DNA of 64,000 nucleotides from the NCBI GenBank assembly GCA_019059635.1, contig JAGVRJ010000001.1, forward strand, positions 620,001 to 684,000. Direction: 5' to 3'. Made by a program: the position numbers and the translations under genes. The DNA is from Proales similis (lineage: Eukaryota > Rotifera > Eurotatoria > Ploima > Proalidae). Below the pieces are notes generated by a model that ran no database searches, was not told the origin of the DNA, and saw nothing but the letters and a program-made list of their open reading frames with translations. Each line of letters starts with the position of its first letter. Position 1 is the stretch's first letter. This document shows, piece by piece, positions 56,688 to 64,000 of the stretch.

Positions 56688-56949
56688 ATGTGGTACTGGT
56701 CGCTACCTTCTCTTGGGTTGACGGGTCTTGCACTCGGCTTGCCGTTCGTTATCAACGCTGGACTAAACTGGGTTGAAACCAGACACGTACGTTCGATTTT
56801 AAGGGCGTTTTTTCTTGTTGTTGTTTTACAAATGGATTCAGGTTCATCGCAGAAATCATGAAGTCGATCATCGAGACATGTATTTGTACCTTAGAGACAG
56901 ACGCGTTTCTGGCAGCGAATACATTCAACATGTACAGTCCAAAGTCTGA
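56688..56949 (+). CDS. NDUFA1: Complex I subunit MWFE
   Basis: Small accessory subunit of mitochondrial NADH dehydrogenase needed for complex I assembly. Blocks 56688-56786 and 56842-56949 (68 residues; human 70). The start MWYWSLPSLGLTGLALGLP corresponds to the MWFEILPG of the family, followed by the single transmembrane helix and a basic, charged intermembrane part. LYLRDRRVSGSEYIQHVQSK matches human ERDRRISGVDRYYVSKG. The presequence-less N-terminal helix anchors it in the inner membrane. Confidence 0.88.
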
Positions 56950-57271
56950 AATCGCTTTCTTCTGCTTTCATTATTTTTTTCTAAGGGCGTTGAACAGCTC
57001 GATCAACCGATAAATCCCAAAGGATTAAGCAGCCTCCTATTCGGTCGTGAAAGAATGGCGATTCCGACATCATCAAACTAGAGTTACTCGAAACCTTTTT
57101 AAGCATCCTATCGTCGACCGAACGGCTAAGAACATTGAATTTCAGTCTTGAATAAAAGTTTCGCTTAAACGCAACCATCTATTCTTTCTGACATTCGGCT
57201 GAGTAGCATCAGCGAGATAGCTTGTTCGAACAATCTAACTATTGCTTGTGAAAATGCTTTAAATCACAGGA
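56950..57271. other. Spacer between NDUFA1 and OSTM1
   Basis: NDUFA1 3' UTR and OSTM1 upstream region; nothing else recognised. Confidence 0.45.
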
Positions 57272-58280
57272 ATGAAAATACCAGTTATTCTTCTAGTCAT
57301 CTTCATTCGCGTTTCTGCATTTGAGTGGAATAATCAGACGAGTATAATTGAAAAGAGCCGCACCGTTCCGATCGAGAACGTTTGTATATCATACTACAAG
57401 GACCTAACGCGAACCTCTTCCTTGTTTATTGAATGTGTGGTCAACAACTCGAGGCCTTTCCGAGTTTGCCAAAATTGCATCCAATTTTACTTGGAAGTCC
57501 AGGATGTCTACAATCTGATTGCATCCGTGAGTCTTGGTTTCTATTTTCATTGCTTTAACTTGAGCCTTAAGCTGAGAAATAAAACGAAGGATTCCGATAC
57601 TTATGCTGCTACGCTCTACAAGGAAGGACTTAGCTGCATGAACATTATTCAAGCCTCAGATCGAGTTCAAACTACAGTCAAAGTATTCAACACAATAAAT
57701 GAAATTTGGAAAACGGCCAAGTGTGAAGGTATGTTGGCTTGTCGTTTTTCAAATCGATTGTAACCGTTCAAGTTCAAACTGCTCAATATAAGATTGCTTC
57801 TCCGGCTACAATTTTACCAACGGGACGGTGTCATTCCAACTAAGAGACGAAATAGAGCGGTTCTATGATATTCACAAAAACTTCCAACTCTGCATCTACA
57901 ACTACACGGGAAAGCCGGTGATGATTGATCCGCTGTTTCAGAACTACTCATCCAATCGAACTCTGTGCTCAACTTGCAAGCCGCACTACGTCAATTTAAC
58001 AAGTTTCTTCTCGCAAATCACGCAAAAGAAGCTTCTGAGCGAAAATGACCTTTGCATGGATCTCGTTGATCTGGTGAGGCATTTAAAACTCAAGTTTTGT
58101 TCATTCAGGAGCTTCTAATCATGTTCAATTTAGTTCAATTACACTCGGATAGCATGGTCCAAAGGCTACCGATGCAATTATCGCAATATTGACGAAATGA
58201 ACATTCTGATTATTAGTGGATCTTTTTTCGCCGCTACAATCGCATTCTATTTGGTCGTTAGCTTGACCAAGACTTTTTGA
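57272..58280 (+). CDS. OSTM1: OSTM1-like ClC-7 beta subunit
   Basis: OSTM1 is the heavily glycosylated type I protein that stabilises the lysosomal Cl-/H+ exchanger ClC-7. Blocks 57272-57526, 57572-57728, 57793-58073 and 58134-58280 join in phase (279 residues; human 334). A signal peptide (MKIPVILLVIFIRVSA) precedes the luminal domain, with many N-glycosylation sites (e.g. NQT, NNS, NFT, NGT, NYT, NRT) and paired Cys motifs (RVCQNC, LCSTC). LCMDLVDLFNYTRIAWSKGY and RCNYRNID precede the single membrane helix. The cytosolic tail is nearly absent (VSLTKTF), unlike the roughly 30-residue tail of mammals. The 45-bp intron 57527-57571 has no in-frame stop. Confidence 0.88.
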
Positions 58281-58647
58281 GCTTTTCAAGCGACCTTGCT
58301 GTGCGTGTAGAAACCAAGTCAAGTCCAACCAAGTCTTTCTGTGCAAAAATAATCAAAATTTCTCTTCTTTTTTTTCACCCTGAATTTGATTGATGCCTTG
58401 ATTTGATCAGCCATGTCGCTTTCATTCTTCGTTTTTAATTCAAATCATAGACGACACACTTTCACTCTCTTTCTCTAAATGCGAGCTCTTTAAGATAATG
58501 TTAGGTTTTGTAAGATGCTCGACAAACAGCAATTATTCATGTCCCGTCTGTGAACTGAATACAATTTTTAAAATATGAACCGATTTCAGTCTATTTTTAT
58601 ATTTCGTAAACTCGTAGCCAATTCGATGCTTTAGAAGTCAATCAAAA
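58281..58647. other. Spacer between OSTM1 and POLD3
   Basis: OSTM1 3' UTR, AT-rich, and POLD3 5' region. No gene seen. Confidence 0.45.
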
Positions 58648-59684
58648 ATGGTTTTGGATTTGCACACTGAAATGGAAATGCTCCTGCTAGATCAGGAGAA
58701 GATTGTAAGATATTGCTAAATCAACTCATTTTCTTCAAATATGAACGGTCGATATATTGAAAGTTAAGCTACAAAGAGCTCAGCGTAAAATTCAACCTCG
58801 ATATTCCTGAAGCAAGAAAGTAATTCCTTTCCTCATCCTCAAGTTTGAATATCAAAGCCACCTCCTTTAAGGCTTCTGGTCGATTTTGTGAAAAACTTCA
58901 CAAGCAAACAAAATCAGAAAGCGCGCTTGAACTGTACATATCTCGTTTTTCTGAGCAAACCAGATTCAGGAGTAAGCACGCCGAATCTCAATTGTGTTTT
59001 CTCTTACGCCTAATCAAAGCAGGAAACGCACGTAAAGCTGCTTAGTGAAAAAGAACTTGCTCAGCTAGATCCGCACGAAGTCATTTCAAAACAAATCTAT
59101 TCTATCGAGACCTACCTCATTGACGTAACCACTGAACAAACCATTCCTTTCCACCAGTCCTTCAATATAATGTAATTAAAATAGGACTATAATCTGTTTT
59201 ATTCGCACGACTTGCAGACTTCGTTGAGCTTGGATCGTAAATCGAACATTCAAATAAAGCGTAAAATAGACCCGAATGAAGTAGTCGAGTTGAGCCAAGA
59301 AGACGAGGAACTAGCAAAAGCGGAGAGAATCGCTAATCTAAAAATAAGCTCATCAAGCCAAAGCATTAGCGACAAAGATGAGAAGTCGAAAAAAGAACGG
59401 GACATCAAGCCCCCACGTCAGGATCCAATAAGTGAGCTCCTCTCTATTTCATTTTAGTTTTTCAGGCATTAAAATTTTCTTGTCGTAACCGTAAAAAGAA
59501 ATGGAGTGTGCCAGTGAAGCCCCGGAAGCCAAGAAGCCCAAAGTGCATGAGACCAACGCTAAGAACACGAATAAAGGCAAACCGGTAAAATCAGTTGTTT
59601 TTCTCCCGGAAAAAGCCAATTTATGAATATTTAATCAAGATTAAAACTCAATCAACATTAACGAGCTTTTTTAAAAAATCGTAA
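58648..59684 (+). CDS. POLD3: DNA polymerase delta subunit 3, short form
   Basis: Accessory subunit of replicative DNA polymerase delta (and zeta) that binds POLD2 and PCNA. Seven blocks join in phase: 58648-58704, 58764-58819, 58872-58971, 59023-59124, 59218-59431, 59499-59584, 59640-59684 (219 residues; human 466). LLLDQEKI/LSYKELSVKFNLDIPEARK and LLVDFVKN, LNCTYLV and YSIETYLID follow the human winged-helix and POLD2-binding region. A charged linker then runs directly to the C-terminus. The last exon, only 15 codons, carries QSTLTSFF, a canonical PIP box ending KKS-stop, as in human QVSITGFFQRK. The middle Lys/Ser-rich region of vertebrates is mostly missing. Confidence 0.85.
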
Positions 59685-59782
59685 AAGCAATTTGAATCTT
59701 GAGAGTAATTCGGAATGGAAATCGGATTCTTTGTAACAAAAACAAACTTAAACTGTGCAATTCTTATAAAAATATAAAACTG

Positions 59783-60514
59783 CTAACAACTGAACATCGG
59801 CTGAATCAAAGCCCGTCTCACATCCTCGTCTGCCATGCATCCGTCGAAAAACTCTTCGAAATTCAGCTCGTTGTCACCGTCTCTGTCCAGGCGCTTTATA
59901 ATCCCTTCAACTTTCTTTTGAGCAAAACCGGTTTTATGACTTTTTGATTGGTCTTGGTCGACCCAATCATTGAGCGCCTTCAACACTTTGAGCATTTCTC
60001 GTCCATTCACTTTGGAATTTCTGTCAATATCGTAAATTCTAAACGCCATTTTTATCTTGTCTTCCAGATTTCCGAAGGAGCCAAGAGACGATGCTACAAT
60101 GAAATCACTGAATTCAATGTCTCCATCTGAATTTTGATCGAGCGCTCTGTTATCGAATGACAGTTGGTTAGATCTAGTACAGATTGTATGTTCATTCTTA
60201 AAATACCTGAACAAGTAATTGCAAAACTTGTCGAAATGTTGCTCCCTGTTATTGATATGATGAAAACGTTTGTACAAACGTCTAAAAGACTTTCTATTTA
60301 TGCGTCCGCTCGGGCAGTCCTGAATTAGATTTTTGTAAAACTCAAGTATCTGATCCCTGTTCATGTTGGTTTTTGTGATTAAATGCTGAATTTGGTCCTC
60401 GTCTAGCGTTGTATCAGATTGCTTCCTGGCCAAGCCATATCTCAGCGAGTTGAATCCAAAAAGTCGTAGGCAAGAGCAGCCCAGAATCCAAGTTTTCTTT
60501 CTTCGTGACCTCAT
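59783..60514 (-). CDS. Neuronal calcium sensor/KChIP-like EF-hand protein
   Basis: Calcium-binding regulator of the NCS/KChIP superfamily. Blocks 60207-60514 and 59783-60146 join in phase (223 residues). The degenerate EF1 has CPSGRINRKSFRRLYKRF; the other loops are DQNSDGDIEFSD (EF2), DIDRNSKVNGRE (EF3) and DRDGDNELNFEE (EF4). CPSG and YLFRALD recall KChIPs, but EF3 lacks the glycine at its usual place. The N-terminus is MRSRRKKTW: no Gly2, so no classic NCS myristoylation, but a basic patch. The 60-bp intron 60147-60206 is in phase and stop-free, so intron-retaining RNA would insert 20 residues at EF2. Convergent with POLD3, 98 bp apart. Confidence 0.85.
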   Translation of the reverse strand: MRSRRKKTWILGCSCLRLFGFNSLRYGLARKQSDTTLDEDQIQHLITKTNMNRDQILEFYKNLIQDCPSGRINRKSFRRLYKRFHHINNREQHFDKFCNYLFRYFKNEHTICTRSNQLSFDNRALDQNSDGDIEFSDFIVASSLGSFGNLEDKIKMAFRIYDIDRNSKVNGREMLKVLKALNDWVDQDQSKSHKTGFAQKKVEGIIKRLDRDGDNELNFEEFFDGCMADEDVRRALIQPMFSC

Positions 60515-61439
60515 TATTTAGCAAAAATGAGCAACTTCAGCTAAGAAAACTCGTCTAAATAGCTCATATGAATTATTCATTTTTGGGCCAATGACGAGCA
60601 AGCTGCGCCCGAGTTCTGATTAATCATACCCGGCACGTACGACCTACGTAATATCGTTTGGTAAAATAGTTGAATTAAATTTATTGAACACATGAGCAAG
60701 CACAGAAGTATTTTGCGCGCTTCCTACTTATTTTCCACGGGAATGATTTTTCATTTTTAATTTTCGCGGTCGTTTTTAATGCCAATAAGAAGATCATTAT
60801 GGCCTTGGCTTAGTTTTATTAACCAGCTTCAAACAACAAGCCAAAATAATTGTTTACTTAGGGAACCGACCAAGCATTTACCTCATGTAAATAAAGCAAG
60901 ATTCAGACAAGATTCAAAATGCACAGCAACAAAGGTTTATGTCAACCTTCAAGTCCAAGATGTTTATTTGAACTTGAACTTCGCAAGGGAAGATTAAGGA
61001 CCTTGGCAATACAAGATCTTTAATTTTCTGTTACCAACCCATGTGCCAATGTGTTCGCTCTTTTCCTTTATCCTTCCTGTATAGTTTTGAAATTCAACAG
61101 TTTAATCAATATCAGATTTCGTTTGTAGAGCATTTCAGCTTACAACAACCTTTACTCCACTCTTCAGCCCACCAGCAATATGTTTATGATTATTTATGCT
61201 GAATGTGACTTAGCTTTGAAAATTTTTTATTTTCGACTGCCAGCTTTGTTTTTGAGATTATCATATCGTTTAAATTACACTTTTAGTAAAGCGATGAGGT
61301 GAGAAAATACTTTAGTAGAAGTCAAAAAATAAAAACATCTGTGGTCTCGATAAAATTCAAAATCAACCTTGACAGCATGGTCGCTCTCGAAATTATTTCT
61401 CAGATATTAGCTTTTTGAAATGGAAGAGGAAATTAAATA
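60515..61439. other. Intergenic region
   Basis: 5' flank of the EF-hand gene and 3' flank of the disordered-protein gene. The short ORF at 60779-60997 has no recognisable content. Confidence 0.45.
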
Positions 61440-64000
61440 TTAGTCATAGATATCCATCAGCTTATGGGACAGAAATGACGAGTTTGAGGTTTCTCTTTTG
61501 TCGGCCTTCTCTTTTGCCTCCCCTCGCTTCATCGTCTCTATTTTGGCGGTTTCTTTCTCCGAGAATACCTGCTGCTGTTGCTGCTTATCTCCGATATTTT
61601 CAAATAGCTCCTGATCATCAACAAGGCGGTTACTTGATTTACTCTGAAGCTTGTTGGTTTTTACTTTTGAGGTCTTTACACGCGCAGACTGGCCTCGGCG
61701 GCTGTTGGGAGTGTTAAGGTTTGAAATCGATATGTTCCTTTTGAGACTAGAGGAACTCTGTTCTTGATCGCTATTTACCGAGTTGTTCATATGAGCTGCG
61801 ATATTTGATTTGTAAAGACGCTCAAAAACCGAGGTTTTGCTTATTGATGGACGTCGTGATGTATTTGAATTGGCTTTAGGCTCAGACTTGGCTTTCTCAG
61901 TTCGATTTGACGGTGCTGAAAACACGTCATCGTTCTGGTCTTGAGCGCAGATTTCTTCATTCGACAGAGACGGCGACGCCGAAGAAGTGGAAGAAATCAT
62001 TTTTCTTGGTGCTGAATGCTGCGACTCTGATTCGCTTGAGGTCGAATTGTTTGCTCTCTTGCTCAAGTTCTTTAAAGATTGCGTTCGTTTGGCTAGCCTA
62101 TCAAACACATCGCTGGCATGGCCTTTATAATTTCGCTTTTCATAGGACTCATTCATGTCGGAGTTGGTATCACTTGCATATAAATAGCATTCTGGGACTT
62201 TGCTGGACGAAGCGTTGTTTGGGGAGGGAGATCGACTTTTCTTTGATGAGCCTGTTGACTCTTTGCGCGAGCGATTTATTGTTGGTCCCCGAGTGCGATC
62301 CCTTGACTTGATAGTCTCGCTTCGTTTCGCTGAAAGGCTCTTATCTCTTCCTTTCGCGGCATTCATTGTGGTCACAATTGCAATCTCATTCTGATGTTTT
62401 ATGGGATTGCCAATGTTGCGTTTTTGGCGATCGGACTCCTTACCCAAAGAGCTTAGCCTTTCAAACACCGAAGTGGCCCGGTGCTTATTGACGTTTATAT
62501 TGTTCTCGGCGTGGTTCGTTTCTTTGCTCGCTTTCTCAGTCACTTTCTCGAGATTCGAACAAGACTCGTCGAAGCGCTTTGTTTTCGGTGAGTCTAGACA
62601 TGAAGGAGTTTGCAATTCATGCTCGTCTTCGAAATTGTTTTCCAATCTATTTTCAACCATGTTTTTCGCGCTCTGGCTATAAGAGAACTTCTCCGACTCC
62701 CTGGACTTGGATGAAAAGGCTCTGGGAGAGTAAATTGAATTGTTTATGCTTGACGAAGATGAGATATCGTATGAGGGATCAAATTTGTTGTAAACACTAC
62801 TGCCAACTGGACTCTCTTGATTAATTTCATCCGACAGCAAAGTGCGTCGCTTTCGAATTGCGGAAACGTAGGGACGCTTAGAATCACCATCCGTGATCTC
62901 GCTGCTTCCATTCACACCAGAAGTGTAGCTTGTTTGGAAATTGTTGCTGGGGTACAAGTAGACTGAGGCACTTGAGTAGGAAGAGTCTCGGTAGGGAATA
63001 TTATTGCAGGTGCGAGCGCTCACAATCGGCCGAGAATAGGAACTCGTTAGGCTGCTGGTAGGATAGGATCCAAGCGAGTAAAGCTTATTCTGCCGCTGGT
63101 ATTCCATCAGTTTAAACATAAAGTTGTTGCAAGCTTTCTCCGCCACTGGATCGTGCTTTAGGTCACTCTGCGAAGCGAGTTCGCTCTTGTATTTGGGCTC
63201 ATAATTGTATCTTTCAGTTGATCTATCAGAGAAAATCGTATTTCGAGGAGTTTCCCAGTTCATTTCACTTAAAGATTGCCTTTCTTCTTGATCTAAGGTC
63301 GGTTTTTGCAGATTAACTTGTTTCGAAACATTTTCTGGCTGCTTTCGAGCCTCTTCTTTGCAGTCATTATTCACTTGGGTTCTCTCTTTTGAATTTTGAT
63401 TTTGTTTCTTGCTTCTCTTCAGTTCGAGTGGAATAATTCTTGTCATTTTACGACCTTCAGCATTGTTTCCGTCCCTTTCTCTTCTATTCTCATCTATATT
63501 CTTATTTTCTTCTATTCGTGATTGGCAAGTTTGATTAAAGCCGGATGAAACGGACTGGCTCTTGTTTGAATTGTTGCATTGACTCGGCTTTTCTTCGGGA
63601 ACAATATTTTCTTCTATGAAAACAGATTGCGGTTTGAGATTTTCTTGCTTTGACCCACTATCCAAAGGCCCGCTGTTGCAAGTTGGGTTCTTCGCCACTT
63701 TGAATTTTGAATCGTCTTTATCTATGTCGACCGAATCCGGCCTGGATTGGCTTGTGATACAAGAAGAAGCTTCAAATCTCGAGTTTTCCTCGTCTGAACC
63801 GAAGCTCATGTCGCAGGTATTTTCTAGATTCTCGCTTGACTCATAAGCGTACTCTTCCACGTTTTGAGTCGTGTCGAGCTGTGGAGTTAGAGAGCCGAGG
63901 AACTTGCGCGCCAAACTAGATGAACTAAGACTTGACGCAGTTGCCGGCCTTGTGGGTGATGATTTAGATAAAAACCTCTGACGATTGTTCTCGTCTCGCT
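61440..64000 (-). CDS. Disordered Ser-rich protein with VFxRL motifs, 5' end off the window
   Basis: Continuous open frame of at least 850 codons, entering from beyond base 64000 and ending at 61440. Composition is Ser/Asn/Lys/Glu-rich with long polar stretches and a short Gln run near the C-terminus, so it is largely intrinsically disordered. A short motif occurs three times: ATSVFERLSS (about 62455-62480), ASDVFDRLAKR (62090-62120) and KTSVFERLYKS (61810-61838), each followed by Lys/Ser-rich sequence. It contains no recognisable globular domain. The motif may bind a cytoskeletal partner, but I cannot name the family. Confidence 0.7.
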   Translation of the reverse strand, partial: RDENNRQRFLSKSSPTRPATASSLSSSSLARKFLGSLTPQLDTTQNVEEYAYESSENLENTCDMSFGSDEENSRFEASSCITSQSRPDSVDIDKDDSKFKVAKNPTCNSGPLDSGSKQENLKPQSVFIEENIVPEEKPSQCNNSNKSQSVSSGFNQTCQSRIEENKNIDENRRERDGNNAEGRKMTRIIPLELKRSKKQNQNSKERTQVNNDCKEEARKQPENVSKQVNLQKPTLDQEERQSLSEMNWETPRNTIFSDRSTERYNYEPKYKSELASQSDLKHDPVAEKACNNFMFKLMEYQRQNKLYSLGSYPTSSLTSSYSRPIVSARTCNNIPYRDSSYSSASVYLYPSNNFQTSYTSGVNGSSEITDGDSKRPYVSAIRKRRTLLSDEINQESPVGSSVYNKFDPSYDISSSSSINNSIYSPRAFSSKSRESEKFSYSQSAKNMVENRLENNFEDEHELQTPSCLDSPKTKRFDESCSNLEKVTEKASKETNHAENNINVNKHRATSVFERLSSLGKESDRQKRNIGNPIKHQNEIAIVTTMNAAKGRDKSLSAKRSETIKSRDRTRGPTINRSRKESTGSSKKSRSPSPNNASSSKVPECYLYASDTNSDMNESYEKRNYKGHASDVFDRLAKRTQSLKNLSKRANNSTSSESESQHSAPRKMISSTSSASPSLSNEEICAQDQNDDVFSAPSNRTEKAKSEPKANSNTSRRPSISKTSVFERLYKSNIAAHMNNSVNSDQEQSSSSLKRNISISNLNTPNSRRGQSARVKTSKVKTNKLQSKSSNRLVDDQELFENIGDKQQQQQVFSEKETAKIETMKRGEAKEKADKRETSNSSFLSHKLMDIYD

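Noticed and set aside
56561..56776. Plus-strand frame running from the duplication into NDUFA1
   Set aside because: It overlaps NDUFA1 in another frame; the NDUFA1 frame has family support and spliced continuity.
1..64000. tRNA, rRNA, CRISPR arrays, transposon ends and long terminal repeats
   Set aside because: Read for tRNA B-box-like sequences, repeat arrays and long inverted or direct repeats; only microsatellites and the 109-bp duplication were found. A covariance-model search would be needed to exclude small RNA genes fully.

Overview
The window is nuclear DNA from a small-genome animal. Nearly every gene is interrupted by GT-AG introns of about 45-75 bp, the genes lie on both strands with typically 100-900 bp between them, and the products are standard metazoan proteins. 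The phosphagen kinase is of the mitochondrial creatine-kinase type rather than the arginine kinase usual in ecdysozoans. There are also two globin-X-like genes, an HPS1, a spatacsin, a TTLL10-type ligase and a Cys-less pentameric channel. This set fits a compact spiralian genome, for example a miniature annelid; that placement is inference.

Layout. 1-846 (-): 5' half of a CK-type phosphagen kinase with altered nucleotide-binding arginines. 1689-2441 (+): AGTRAP-like membrane protein. 2768-4613 (+): ZMYM/QRICH1-like DUF3504 protein without MYM fingers. 5612-7549 (+): GCLC. 7684-9778 (-): Misato. 10076-12844 (-): HPS1. 13027-14754 (-): SNM1A/DCLRE1A. 15294-19963 (+): GRIP-domain golgin. 20360-21759 (-): COPS5, back to back with SERAC1 at 21967-24306 (+). 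24599-25474 (-): a gene whose C-terminal half resembles actinoporin-fold proteins. 26275-27811 (+): FOXN2/3-like forkhead. 28172-28959 (+): TMEM223. 29188-29840 (-): globin 1. 31419-32317 (-): TMED/p24. 33419-33694 (+): small unknown protein. 34147-36631 (-): secreted EGF/chitin-binding mosaic. 37508-38189 (-): globin 2. 39408-46577 (-): spatacsin without the usual N-terminal region. 47056-48001 (+): MRPS11. 48278-51179 (-): TTLL10-like. 51180-53768: the longest non-coding stretch. 53769-55225 (-): Cys-less pLGIC. 56688-56949 (+): NDUFA1. 57272-58280 (+): OSTM1. 58648-59684 (+): POLD3. 59783-60514 (-): KChIP/NCS-like EF-hand protein. 61440-64000 (-): disordered protein, truncated by the window edge.

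Themes. The genes are mostly unrelated housekeeping genes packed together. Mitochondrial functions recur (MtCK-like kinase, SERAC1, TMEM223, MRPS11, NDUFA1), as do lysosome and trafficking functions (HPS1, spatacsin, OSTM1, golgin, TMED) and DNA maintenance (SNM1A and POLD3). I find no bacterial-style operon, CRISPR array, transposon, rRNA or recognisable tRNA. The most notable observations are changes inside known families: a probably inactive phosphagen kinase, a forkhead with His-to-Gln in the recognition helix, a finger-less ZMYM, a headless spatacsin, and an actinoporin-like reading frame split by an in-frame TAG. Exon boundaries were set by reading GT/AG sites, phase and family similarity by eye; no alignment or transcript data were available.
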